A DNA stretch of 64,000 nucleotides from Oscheius dolichura (taxonomy: Eukaryota; Nematoda; Chromadorea; Rhabditida; Rhabditidae), in contig OW051494.1 in NCBI GenBank assembly GCA_932521035.1, forward strand, positions 2,280,001 through 2,344,000. The letters run 5' to 3'. A model generated the notes under the pieces. That model was not told the origin of the DNA and did no database searches. It saw only the letters and a program-made list of their open reading frames with translations. Shown here one piece after another: positions 1-12,100 of the stretch; position 1 is the first letter of the stretch, and every line of letters starts with the position of its first letter. The translations under genes and the position numbers were made by a program.

Positions 1-801
1 TCAGGACTCTCTAGGTTACTGTAGGAATACAAAAATAACATTTTCTAGTACAGTTTTTAATTCTCTATTCAGCTATATATTTTTCATAAGTACACCTCTA
101 CAGCAAGTTCTCCTGCGAGCCCCAACACTGACCTATCACATAGTCCAACGGTATTATGGACAAGACATCCAGTTTGTATTGTCTTCCAGATTTGTACAAC
201 TTTGTGATTTTTTGAATATCCGTAACGACTAGACCTTGCTCCAAGAAACCTTAATTAATGTCTTAATTTAAATAAAAGGTGAGGATACCTGTATGAGTAC
301 GGACCCAAATATCCAGGAGATAGATGACGTCCATAAAGATGTCGACCGTTAGCCAGCTGATCCTCAGCCAGTAGTATTCACTCCACCCATTATCCGAGTC
401 ATATTCCATAAACGGCATTTTCTAAAGTCATTTCTTGTTTTCGAACATCTACCGTAACTCGGGGTCCCGTCAAGAAAAGAGAGAGTATGTGATAGGTGTC
501 ACCTTACCGTCATGTCTTTCCTCAAATCCGGGTTGGTGTCACAATAGGCGGGTACTGTAACGAGATCCGAGGCATTTTTGGGGTAACATCGATACAAGCC
601 AATCGGACCAATGAGATCAGCAAACACCTGCCGGGCGATGATTACGGTCAGATTGTAGACATACGCGATAGAGACCTGGAACAGGCTCCTTGATACTGTA
701 GGTGGAGAATAAACCGACCATAATTGTCCACCGGTAGAGTTGGTCCTTTGAGGGGTCGAAGACATACTCCCTTTTGAACTTCTTTAACCTTGTCAACCAG
801 C
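1..801 (-). CDS. Cyclic-nucleotide-gated (CNG) cation channel, partial (S1-S5 region)
   Basis: Four consecutive exons on the minus strand: 719-801, 508-675, 289-421 and 133-249, joined in phase by introns of 36-43 nt. They encode a DPS-K-D-Q-LYRW start of S1, an S1 helix with YNLTVIIARQVF, a YYWLRISWLTVDIFMDVIYLLDIWVRTHT-like S2/S3 segment (positions 289-421), then GFLEQGLVV and a QYKLDVLSIIPLDYVI helix. The DPSG-YxxW start, LD-x-VRT-x-TGFLEQG linker and KLDV-x-SIIP motif are hallmarks of CNG channel subunits (TAX-2/TAX-4 and vertebrate CNGA/CNGB families), which pass Na+ and Ca2+ in sensory cells when cGMP binds. The pore, C-linker and cyclic-nucleotide-binding domain lie beyond the left edge. 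The N-terminus should lie above 801 but I could not place it. The S1-S2 loop is about 25 residues longer than usual and carries two cysteines. A or B subunit type cannot be decided here. Confidence 0.82.
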
Positions 802-3650
802 CTAAATTTGAGAATTCCTTCTCGAACAGGGAGGGCATATGGCGAAGGGACAAGATGAGGAAAATAAACAGGGTGGCCCTCTCTCAAAAGGTGGAGGCCA
901 GGGGACGAATTGAGCTGGGGGATTGAGCGAGCCTGGGACCATGTAGGGATGATGGCCGAATAAAACGGGTATCGTTTATGCGGCCAATGCCGACAGCCAG
1001 ATTACGGTTGTCCGTTTACCGTAAGAATGCCCCCGGCACAGAAGATGGAGGGAGGAGGATGGCTGCGAAGGTCCCCCCATCCCACCATCGGCTTATGATA
1101 ACTAGAAAAGAAAGAGAGCGACCTGTTTTCTCTTGCTGTGTTGTCTCCTGTGATCCATTCGATGTCGTTGGTACAACAGCCTTGTTCTGATCCAGGGCAC
1201 CGGAGGGGACAGCTATCGTCGCCGCGTACGTGGCGTCCGAGACCCGATTAGGACGACGAAGCAGCTGAAAAGGATTGACTGAGCCGCCCAGAAGATCAGC
1301 ACGATTCTACGTGCGAACGAGTCCATTTGGCTAATTGGAGCGCCAGGCTCTAAATCTGATGCCCTTGAATACGAAGGAGGTGAGGCTAGACGTCATGGGG
1401 ATATTCGAGCCTTTTGATGGTTTTTAATACAGAAATAAACCTCCGCAAGCGCTCAATATCCCAGAGGTTGGTACTCTCCCAAAAGGACTATTGGATTTTG
1501 GCTATAGAAGGACGGACAAGCCGTGGCACCTTATTATCTCCATTTCGCAACCAGGCGATTCGCTATTCCAGCTGATAAAAACAAGGATAACAATCGAAAT
1601 AAGCTTTGCATAATCAGAAACAAGAAGCCTAACGAGAAAATCCCCGCGGGGGAGGATGGCTTCCGGTCGCCCACTGCTGGAGGTCTCGCCTTTGGCCAGG
1701 AATTCCTTATTCTCGGGGGCACACCATATTTTCAAGGATCAGAAAATAGTTCCTCGTTCCTACCCGACATCTCCCTGGTGCCTGGTCGCCTAACCCCATT
1801 GGCCGGTATATCATCCCCGGTTCAGCTGACACGGAAACCTTTCGGAAATGAGGATGACACCATAAGTTCTAATCTCACAGAAAGACTGCACCCCCCTCTT
1901 CCATTATCTCAAAGTGAACGTCCCCTCCCTTGGTCTATATGAATAGAGCCAACAAGGAAACGACCCGAGATCCGGGGGTCATTTACGCCCTATGTATCCT
2001 GTAATTAGGATCCATTTCTTCTCTCTCTGTTGCAATTACTCTCTACCAATGCGGGAGAAAGAGGAAAAGTTATTATAAAGAGCAAATACTTGATTAAAAA
2101 ATGGGAACATTCCACTTCTGTCCCCTTCACTTGACCCGATTTGGGCTAAATAGGAGGACAGCCAGGAAGATTCGAACAACATTAGGAGGAGAGCGCACAG
2201 TGATAAAAACGGTAATTATAATCTTATATAAAATGTTTTAAAGAGGAAAAAGTCTATATATAATAGCTGATTATCCATTAAAAAAACAAAAGAGACCATT
2301 TGTAAGCAATAAAACTTGCATGAGGCGCGCTACCGTAACTCTACAACAGAAGAAGGCGGCCATAGGAAAAAAAGGAGACAAATACTCATTAAACTTGTAG
2401 AATTTTACGAACTTCATCAGATTTTAATGTAGACCAGCGGGCCTTCGGCTGTCGTCTATCTGTCAAAGTTATCCGCTTCGACCTGTGGCGACCTTTCTGC
2501 TCTTTCGCCGCCGACGACCGCCTGCGGCGGCCTCCGGGATTAAGACATTTTTTATCCCTTTACCGTCGGACACTTTCCCACCGGACAAACAAACAAACAA
2601 ACAAACAAACAGACAGAAAACACCATAACACTTTAATTGTAAGGGATTAGATAATCCTACCCTAATAATAGGCAGATCTCTGTGTGTCTGTCTGTCTGTA
2701 AGACCTGTCGTTTGTTCAGATTGACAGGTCAAATGGGAGAGAAGCAGAAAGTTTGACCTTTTTCGACTGTCAACTCTTTCTCAACCATCAAATTTTTTAA
2801 CCCAAACGCGACCAAAGGCCGCCGGAGGCATACTAGTTTTAACTATAAATTAGAGGAAATAATCAGTTTATTGAGAGCAAATCGATGTAGAAGGTTCCGG
2901 CTCCCTTTGATAATAATTATCTTCCATGTTTACCTATCCCCTATTTCCCTTGGGATGACTGCTAATTGTTTAAACAGGAGGAGATGGACAGAAGGACAAA
3001 CTCACCCGACTGATAAAACTCCGTGCATGTTGAGTAGCCACCGAGGCCGACGGGGTAGGAATCGGCTCGGCTGCCTTATTCGGGCTGAGTGGCGGTGGCC
3101 CGGCTCCATTGACTTGTGCCATCTTTTTCGGTGGCTCTTATTCTCTCTCTCTCAGAATCATAACAGCTGGATAGACAGGGATAGAAGGGAAGAAGATAAA
3201 AAGGTGGACAAGGGGGGAGAGAGGGAGTGTGTGTAATCAGGCGGGGGAGGAAGATGCCGCCCCGGTTGCTGGGACGACCGCCAGTGAGACGACTTATCAG
3301 AGAACATCCTTGTTGCATGTTGCGTGAGGCAGACACGTTAACGAGGGGGACTGGACATGATGGGGAAGAAGCAGGAGGAGGAATTGGAACAGGGGATAAT
3401 AAGCCAGGAAAGAGGGGCATCCCTATAGAGACAGTGGATGACGGCGGTGACTCCTCTGTATTTTCAGCCTGTAACTGTTCTTCTCCGTGACATTTGAAAA
3501 TTACTGTATACAGAATACGGTACATATATTTTTTTCAGAGTCTGCCGATGATTACTACCGTAACCTCTGGAATTGTTGCCCTATAAGTTCCTCGGTGGTC
3601 TTCTATCAATTCCATAGAAAAACAGCCGAGCATGGTCCTTTCCCAGGGAG
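802..3650. other. Unassigned region upstream of the CNG channel exons
   Basis: No confident coding exon seen. It may contain poorly conserved N-terminal exons and the promoter of the CNG channel, because the first mapped exon (719-801) begins in phase 1 and therefore needs an upstream exon. Open frames here (for example plus 1523-1942 and minus 3076-3525) are low-complexity or lack family features, and I judged them chance. A tetranucleotide repeat lies near 2586-2611. Confidence 0.5.
2586..2611. repeat. (AAAC)n microsatellite
   Basis: About six perfect copies of the tetramer AAAC/CAAA are visible, followed by degenerate CAGACAG units. A second short simple stretch, TGTGTGTCTGTCTGTCTG, lies near 2680-2698. 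Simple-sequence DNA with no assigned function. Confidence 0.9.
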
Positions 3651-3704
3651 GGAATGGCAAAGAGACGAGAACAGGTTTTTTTTTCATCTCTTCCCATTCA
3701 GACT

Positions 3705-4289
3705 ATGAAGATTCTACTGATCGGGTCGTTGCTCATTTTGCCGGTAGCTGGGAGAGATCTCGGAGATTGGTGGGATCGAGGAGTGGCAAGACAGCGACGT
3801 GACGACGCAGCACCGACGCCGACCGGAACAGCCAGCCAGTCTACCGGGAGCACGACCACCGCTGGAGCCACCACAGAGACGACTAGAGTCTTCGACAGAG
3901 TCACTCGAGATATGTCAAAGGACTCGGAGGAGCTGATTTTTGATGTTGGAGAAGGGAAACATCGCGACGCGATCTCGGCCTTTCTGCTGGCTGAAAAAGG
4001 AAAGAACGAGGCGGAGAAGAGGTTGGCCACTCGTCCCCCGCGAGAAATAGAACCGTGTTTCAGAGCCAAGGAGGAGGAGAGGAGCTCGTCCGTCGAATAT
4101 GGCTCCTTCGTATTTTTTGCATTAATAACGCCAGTGGTTGGCTTGATCTGGCTGTTGTTCTTCTCTGTGGGGGAGGTCTGCTGTCCCTGCTGCTTTGCGA
4201 ACAGCCGACAGGTGCCGGAGAAGGAGACGAGGAAGACGCCAGTCGAGCCGGTCACTCCACTTCTACCGTCGGATAGTGCGACAGTTTAA
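3705..4289 (+). CDS. Small single-pass membrane protein (194 aa), hypothetical
   Basis: Single-exon frame starting MKILLIGSLLILPVAG, a classical signal peptide (about residues 1-16). A Thr/Ser/Ala-rich stretch follows at about residues 33-62 (likely O-glycosylated), then a charged region, and one strong membrane helix at about residues 138-160 (VFFALITPVVGLIWLLFF). The cytosolic tail starts CCPCCF, a plausible palmitoylation site, and ends in Pro/Thr-rich sequence. The ATG lies 3 nt after a good 3' acceptor (TTCCCATTCAG), suggesting trans-splicing or a 5' UTR intron, and AATAAA lies 7 nt after the stop. These support a real gene. I recognise no family. Type I topology is inferred from signal peptide plus one helix. 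An in-frame upstream ATG at 3654 lies before the acceptor and was rejected. Confidence 0.65.
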   Translation: MKILLIGSLLILPVAGRDLGDWWDRGVARQRRDDAAPTPTGTASQSTGSTTTAGATTETTRVFDRVTRDMSKDSEELIFDVGEGKHRDAISAFLLAEKGKNEAEKRLATRPPREIEPCFRAKEEERSSSVEYGSFVFFALITPVVGLIWLLFFSVGEVCCPCCFANSRQVPEKETRKTPVEPVTPLLPSDSATV

Positions 4290-4293
4290 CACT

Positions 4294-4537
4294 CTAATAA
4301 ACATACTTCTTGGCATTCTTTGTTGTTCGATGTCTGCTCTTGATATCCTCCGGGTAGTCGGCAAGGATATTCGGGTGCTTCATAGGCTGCCTGCTGCGCT
4401 GGTTCATGAATCTGTCCTTGAACTGTTTCAACTGTCCCGGTGGCGGGTTGCCGACTAAAATTACCTCTAGAGCCCTTCTTCCATTTCCGGAAGCGTTTCC
4501 TCAGCCCATCACCCCCAATCATCAGTGTTAAATTCAT
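4294..4537 (-). CDS. Possible small or partial gene facing the 3705 gene (61 aa)
   Basis: Two minus-strand exons are proposed, 4513-4537 and 4294-4454, with a 58-nt intron ending ATTTTAG. The second exon has the C/G-ending codon preference of confirmed genes and encodes a basic tail containing GNPPPGQLKQFKDRF and ending KNAKKYVY. Its stop codon is 5 nt past the plus-strand stop of the neighbouring gene. The ATG chosen (4537) is only the nearest in phase. Real upstream exons may exist between 4538 and 4830, where a different frame shows a hydrophobic helix, but I could not join it in phase to this tail. The whole call is tentative. Confidence 0.3.
4296..4301 (+). terminator. Poly(A) signal AATAAA of the 3705 gene
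   Basis: Canonical AATAAA hexamer 7 nt after the stop at 4289. It overlaps the stop codon of the proposed minus-strand gene ending at 4294, so the two transcripts, if both real, converge with overlapping 3' ends. Confidence 0.6.
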
Positions 4538-7500
4538 GCGGGTTCCACAGGGATTGCGAAAAAAAAATGAAGAAGCAGAGCGGGAGGACGGCGGATGATG
4601 ATGTCAGGCACTTGGCCACAGGGAGCAGGACGATGAACGCAGGTGCCACTGAGCCAGATGTTCCGATTGGGAAAAAAATAGCCGGAGAAATTACAGTAGA
4701 GTGTACTGTAGCTGAAAAACTACTATTCCTTTCATTATCCATTGTCCTTTCCCTTCCAGTTCCATTTTTGATCGAGAAGCGCCTCGGACACGAGTCTGCC
4801 CGGCTCCTCCACACTCATGGAGTCTCGGCATAAACATTTCTTCTTACCAAAAGCGAGTCAGGCTAGTATCCTTCCATCTTTACGGGCGAAGATGATTCGG
4901 GCTGACCTGATCCCCTGTTTCCTTTAGGCTCCGTTCCTCTTCCCATCCACAATTCCATCTGATGAATGCCCCCATCTAAGCCGGTGCCCCGTCCCCTCTC
5001 CGCAATCAACCCTTTGTCGCCCACTTCCCCGAAAACGTTCGCCGTCTGCTGCCAGATTGCTGCTGCTGCTGCCACCTATTGACCCCCTCGTCGCCACTAC
5101 CAGCAGATCCCCCTCAAATGCTTGAACCCGCTACGAGAGGGCCAGCCAGCTAGCGGAGGGGGCTACTACATGTGTTTGGGCAAACAATACCCCCTCGTCC
5201 GAGCTGCTGCTGTCACCCTCTGTCCCCTCTCGTTAAAGCGAACGCCACCGGCTGGCAGAGAGGGAGGAGGACAGGCAATGCGGGTCAAACCCTGCTTCCG
5301 TTCCCGTTTTTATTCACCCCCTGACCAGCACCCCCTTCCAAACCAGTTGCCACTGTCTATTTCCTTGTCCTCCTCTCATGATATTTCTATTGTATTTTTA
5401 AGTACGAGACAGACGGGTCCCCCCTATTTTTTCTTGCATGAGTTTTCTTACACCTTGTCACGTAAGGCCAGTCACCACCATTGCCAGGCAGTCGTGTTGT
5501 CCCCCTTCCAGCAAATATACTAGACCTTATTTTCAGAGATCTCTTTTCTCTCTCTCTCTTTGGCCATAATCCTGGACTCCTTCTATTCTTTTCCGGTTCA
5601 GAAAGCCATCGGAAATGCTCATTATCGTCAATTAACAGGTGTGCACCTTGTGATGGCCAGGGAAAGTCTAGAAATTTGGGGGAAAGTATATTTCTGGGGA
5701 GACCACCAAATTTGCTATCGTCTTCCCATGTTTTCGCCTATAAAGGCAATTGAGTTCCTGCTTGAGACTGGTCAAGGGCCCAATAACGGGAGGAACATTT
5801 CCGCATTGGTCTCTAAAAGACCCGGCCTCAACTTTTTGCACGGCTTTAGCTAAAATGGCCACAGTTAGTACAATCCCAAGATAGAAACCAATCCAACGCT
5901 TTAAACATTCTTCTTGAGATTTAAAGTGAGCGGAACGGATAAGAATGCTCGTGGCCGCTAGCGTATTAATTCAAATTTAAAGTTCAGTAGGAAAATAGGT
6001 GGGAAATGTTCAAATTTTCTTGATTTTTAGATTCCAGAGGCTCGAAACGTACAAAAGAGATACAAAACAATGAGTACTCGCCTTTTAAAAGGTCTAATTT
6101 AGCACGGGAGGATGAGAAGAGGAGGAGGAGCTGAGTCTCGTCTACAAGGCGTAGAGACTGGAAACGAAGCTCTTTTCGGCCTAGATGGAGAGAAAAAGAG
6201 GCCGGGAGGATTGTTTGCCCAGTAGAGAATGGTATAAGCAGCCAGCATCGGGGTGTGACCAGCTGGCTCGCTGTCCTCCTTAACCCCAAAAATGGTTAGC
6301 TCCTCTTGCGTTGCGGTCGCGACGCGTTTACGTGTAAACAGTAAGCGCCGGGACGAGAGAGAAGTGACCGTCCGAGAGAGGGCGCGCCCTCTGCGCTCCT
6401 CTCTCCCGTCCCGGCCCGTTCTGTCCCGCCGCTAATAGTATGTATCATGTCAAAGGGGGGCTGCTGCTGCTGCGGCCGGATGCAGATGTTCACCGCAATC
6501 GATTTTCCGATCTGTACCGCTGGACTGTCTCTTCTTCTCCGCTGATGAGGCTGTCCTCTCGCGCACTCTCTATCTCCCCCCACACATTACTCCTTTGACC
6601 ATGGGAGGGGGCATCCCGACCACTGATTGTTACAAAAACGGCCGCCATAATAAGGAGCGGGTTGTTATTATTATTTAGGGACACGGCACCCCCCGAGGGC
6701 CCCCTGCCAATGGGGGCAATCACTGCCGGTTTACACAACATTTTGCACCGGGGGGTTTCAGATTTCAATCTGACCCCTATTGCGGCCTTTTACCACTCTC
6801 TTCTCTGCCCTTTTTCCCCTCTCTTTTCCCGTTTCTCTTCCATTTAAAAGGAATGCCCTTCCTCGTCCCCCTCCTGGGTAAACACTGTCCCAGTCAGCCT
6901 GACCTAGAGCTGTTCCCCCCTTTTGTTCTATCCTCCCCTTTCTTCCACCCTTTTTATGGTTTCTTTCTCCCATTATTCTACGGTAAAAGAAGCCTTTCCC
7001 CTTCTCCTCCAGCCAGTCTACAGTCAAATTCCCAGACATGTCCTGTTTCATAGCTGGGAATGCGCCAAATTCGAGTATTCCCACCAGCTGTGACTCGGGG
7101 AGGAGGACACACTCTAGACAGGTAGAATTCGACCACCCCTAAAGGTTCGGCATTCACAAGTTCTGATTGTTCACTGTCTTCCACCTCCATCGGCCATGAC
7201 TTCCAGCTGCCAGTAGTTGATCTTTCTCTCTCTCTTCGCCCTGGAGCCATTTCCTCCCCCCTCTCTTCCTTTCCTATTTGCTGAAATTCCCCATTAAAAA
7301 TAATTAATGGAGGGGTGGCTAATTTTGGCGCCTCTACTCCCCCCACCAGCCCAGCTGTCAACCTCCCCGTCTCGGAATGAGGCCATCATTTCGCACCTTT
7401 TCCCATATCGGCTCGGTATCCTCCCGTTATTCTTCATTTTAATCTCTTCCTCCTCATTTAAAATAGCCAAAAGTATTATGGAGTCCAGTCGTTTGCAGGC

Positions 7501-9126
7501 CGTTTTCAAGGCGCTCCGCTCACTTTAGCCCCATCATTCAATTTCCCCCATTCCCTCGGCCACCCAGTAAAAGTTCAGGAATCTCTCTCCTCGCCGGCCG
7601 TTTTATGGCGTCTCTCTCTCCTTTCTTCTAACAAGAAAGCGGAGAGGGGACGGGGATGACCTCCACTCCAAAAGTTAGACACAGAGGACCGTAAATCTTT
7701 TTTAGCCACACAGCCCCCCGCGCGATAGTCATCACATCACTATCGTTGGCGCGAGGGGTCCAATCACCATTAAATTAGCCTAAACAACAATTTAATGGGC
7801 AGTACCGCCTGGCTTTTTATTTAGTAAAAATATTCAGGAAAATTCCGTGGCCGGAAGGCTAGCAGCTAGCCACCCCTGTGGTAGGCGTTGCCGGCCTTCC
7901 TAACCCCTGATACCAGTCCCCCTCATAGACTTTTTCTGAAAAACGGGTAGAACTGTATTTCAGCATATATTTCACAAGCGGATCTTCTCCTCTTTTTTCT
8001 CAAAACACTGTGCCCACAGTGCCCTGTATGAGTCATCTTCCCACTCCTCCTCTCTCGTCCCCCCATCCTCCCTTATCTATGCGGCTGACAGCTGAACCAT
8101 TTGCTTCTGCTTTTTTCTTCTTCCCCTTGTTTATTCTCTCCTCTTCTTCTTTAAATAGACTCCCCTAAAATTGTAACTAAAGCTTCCTGTAAAGTTTGGC
8201 GGGGTCGGCCCTTACTCATCCCGCCAGTCCGAAGCCCTGACGCATCCGTCCTGATGACTGGCTTTTCGCCTTTGACTTGGCCCGAAATGTGTTGCAATAC
8301 TTTTTGAGAAACATAGCTTTGAACCCAAGAATGCCTCTTCCCCTTCCCTCCTTTTTTGTCTACCTTTGCCTAATCCCGGAGTCAATAGAAGAGAGGAGGA
8401 GACGTCTTATCGATAGGTCGGCTCTCTTCAAGGAGGTACTTCCATCTAGTGACTTATTGACCCTTATGATTGACTTCTGTTGCAAGATCTACTCGATCAA
8501 GACCCTGTTCTTTCAAACAAAAGTATCAACCAAAGTATTATACCTCTGAAAGCCGACTCTCCTCCCGGCTCCTCGGAGCTCTAGGAGTCCGGGGCATGGT
8601 TTTGTCTAGACGTTAGAACAGAACCTTCACTACCCACCCCCGTTCCCTCTCTTTCTCTCATTCATGGATGATTCGTAATCTTTGTTTTGATTTCTAGCCC
8701 TTGGTCATAGAACCTATTAATAATAAACTACCCCTCCTCCCACCATTTCCTCCCTGTGACTTCTAGCCGCCATCTCCTTGTCAATGTAGCGGGAGGACGA
8801 GGAGAGAAGAGAGCCTTTCTCCCCTTTTGGAAACCAGTGCCCCACATCTCACTTTACATTGAGCCAACTGGAACAGCCAGCCAAGAGCAAAGTCTTCTTC
8901 AGTATGTCAGAAGTATGTCTCAGTGGCAAAGAAGGGCTGGCCGACTCTCTGCCCTTCCTCCCATCCTCCCCCGTCCTCCCGCCGTCCCCTTACTCATCCC
9001 TGCCTCCAAAACTTGACGACTGCTCACTCTTTCCCACTCTTTTCCTTCTCCTCCTCCAATTCCTCCTCAATATATTATAAACTCTCTCCATTTCAGTATT
9101 TTCCATGCGTCTGCGAAGGTAGTAGA
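4538..9126. other. Gene-poor interval upstream of the integrin gene
   Basis: I find no coding exon I can support. The stretch is pyrimidine-rich on the plus strand with many TCCTCC-type runs, and frames such as plus 5122-5523 or 6853-7053 are proline/serine-rich products of that composition. It may hold the integrin promoter and 5' UTR. A TTTCAG acceptor about 30 nt before the integrin ATG suggests a 5' UTR intron or a trans-splice site. Confidence 0.5.
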
Positions 9127-12100
9127 ATGTATTTTTGTCTCCTCTTATACCTCCTGCTCGGCAGTGTCGTCTCCTTCAATCTAGATGTCTATTCTCCCTT
9201 GTATAAATTAGGCCAGAACAATACCTATTTCGGTTATTCAGTTGCTCAACATTTCAACGGTCAAACTGCTTCGTAAGTCCCTCTCCCCTTATCTTTACTG
9301 AACCTTCTCCTTTCAGAATTCTCATAGGTGCTCCCCGAGCCGAGTCGGGTCAAACGGGTACACATCGTGCGGGTGCTCTCTTCTCCTGTCCTCTGACCTC
9401 GGCACGGACGGGTTGCCAACTGATTAAAGCGGAATATGAAGATTCGGCTGGCTATGGACGGGCTCCGGATCTGACCAACGTCCAGGGCAAGCAGATCCAT
9501 CCCCTGGGGAAGGACGGTGAGCTGCTGGGAGCGGCCGTCGCCTCTCAAGGGATTCCCGGAGGGACAGCTGTGGTTAGTTCATCTCTTTTCAGAGGACCGT
9601 CCCCGTTTTCAAATAAGAATCAATGTACAGTAACTTTATTTCCAGGTCTGTGCTCCTCTTCTCCGTTTCCACAACACCAGTGCCTACGTCCAAGGATCTT
9701 GTTATGAGTTGAATACGGACTTGACCTTCCGCTGTAAGTTCTTCTCTTCTTTCGTGAGGGGATACTGTAGATGATCGGTCCTGAGGCGAAGCCAGCCTTT
9801 GATTAAAGGACTAATTTGTCCTATAGTCGATGTGGGACCTCTATCCGAACTTGAGACCCCTTACAGTACCTCTAATCCCCTCCCTTTCCAGCGATGCACT
9901 CCACCTGCATGCAGCGAAGTTCTCTGCCCAAAGGAGAACGTCACAATGCGTACGGTGCCTGCATGGAGGGCGTCTCCGTGGCCCTGACGAAGAACTCCTT
10001 CGTGACCGGAGTAATCGGAGCTATGAAATGGACAGGCGGTGTCTTTGCCCGGATCTCCGAAGGCGGCCTCTTCGGAAACAGCCAGGAGAAGTACACCATG
10101 GGCCATCAGGACAACGGGATACGGTCGCTGCTCACCTCCCACGACTACCTGGGATACTCGGTGGCTATTGGGAAATTCGGCTTCTGGCACGAGACCGACG
10201 GCTCGCAGACAGTCGTCTCCGGGGCGACGAGAAGTGGCCAACACGGGGCAGTCCTCTTCCTGCCGTTTACAATGGACGCCGGGGATCACATCTCCCTCAC
10301 CGAAGATCGCTTCGTCCTCAACGGGACGCAGATGGGCTCAGCCTTTGGCTACTCCCTAGCCGTGCTGGATATTAACAACGACGGCTTCGACGACCTCGTC
10401 ATTGGGGCACCATTTGAACACCGAGCCGATGGGGACGGCCACTTCGGTGGCATTGTCTACGTCTACTTCTCCCAGGGAACCAGACGAGGACATGTGAGTT
10501 GTCTCCTCTCCTTTATTGACTCCTCCTCCATTTTCAGAGAGAATCCAAGCAAGTGTTCCATCCTCCCGTTGTACTGAAAGGGCCGGGACATTTCTCCCAG
10601 TTCGGATTGGCTATCACTCCATTGGGCAATCTGGATGGCGATCCGACGGGGTACCAAGACTTCGCCGTTGGCGCACCCTACGCGGCCAGCGGAGCCGGAG
10701 CAGTCTATATCTTTTTGGGAGCCAAGGGACCAAAGGAATTCAGGAAGAAACCGGCACAGGTAAGATTTTATAGGGTAGCGGGTGAGAAACTGCTCACGGT
10801 GCTCTTGAAGGCCGTCTGCCGCCAGGACGCGGGCGGTCAGACGAAGGACACTGTCCTCTGCCTTTTATAATTCTGTTCTCTAACTCTTCGTTTAATTTTC
10901 AGGTTATCACCGGTAAAGATCTGCCCCAGTTCCCCGGCAACCCGATGAAATCCTTCGGCTTTTCGCTCTCGGGAGGAGCAGATCTCGATGGCAACGGCTA
11001 TCCGGACCTGGTTGTAGGAGCAGTGGCCCGTGACGCGGCCGTCATTCTCCGTGCCCGACCCGTCGTCAAAATCACCGGCTCCCATAGTACCCAGAGCAAG
11101 TATATCGACATCGAGAAGGGCAAGAACTGTCCCCGAGGAGCCAATACCTGGTAGGGTTATTTATCCTCCTCTTGGAATAGAGAAATTCAGTTTTGAAATG
11201 AAATTAGACATCGCCCTCGAAGGCAGCGGGGCCAAGGACCTGGTAGACTTCACCCAGGATGTTCTCACCTGCCAGTTGGAAGTCATCCCGGCGTCGAAGG
11301 CCGTCGCCCCGCGTGCCCTGCTGGAGGGAAACCACTCTTACAACTTCACCTGGCCATGTGGGCGCGATCTCCACAAGAGGAAGCTCTCCTACCCTCAGAA
11401 GGCCTACATCCCTGTAATCCCTTCCCGAATTTTAAAATTACTTGGTTATTTTAGAGCGACCAATCTAGCGACTGGATCAATCCGTTGAAATTCCGATTCA
11501 GTGTCCGGATCAAGGGAGAACGCAAGCCGACGATGCCGACAGAGGGACAGAAGCTGGTGGACCTGGCACAGTACCCCGTGTTGAATAAATACGGAGCGGT
11601 CTATGAGTTCACTGTTCCTTTTAATACTCGCTGTGGAGATGATCAGGTACCGTAATCCGACAGCAGAAGAAGAACCTATTCTTTCAGGTCTGTCAGACGG
11701 ATCTCTCCCTGACGGCGGCCTTCTCCGGTGTCCCCAAGACGGATAAAGGCTACGTGATGAACGTCGGCGACAAGGACCATCTGGATATTGCCTTCACGGT
11801 CAAGAATAAGAAGGAGAAGGCATATCAGGCTACTCTCTACTTACAGTATGACCCGGAGGAACTGGAACTTCCGACACTCACAGGTGAGGCAGGCTTCTCT
11901 GGGAAAGGCGGGCAGGCGCAGGCAGACGGGGGGGGGGGGGGGCTCGGCACCAGTGGCTTATCTCATAAAAGGGTTTTGGCTGCCATTCTAAGCAGCAGAA
12001 CATGTGCTATCTCCTGTATATGGACTCCTGCATAAAACTCTGTTAAGAATTCTATTTGAGATGGGCTAGAAGGTAGGGAAAATGCGTCTGCCCGCGCCGA

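Noticed and set aside
1523-1942. 139-codon plus-strand open frame
   Set aside because: No domain, no plausible splice context and mixed composition; it lies where upstream CNG exons or promoter would be on the other strand.
5122-5523. 133-codon plus-strand open frame
   Set aside because: Product is low-complexity Pro/Ser-rich, as expected from the pyrimidine-rich background, with no start or splice context.
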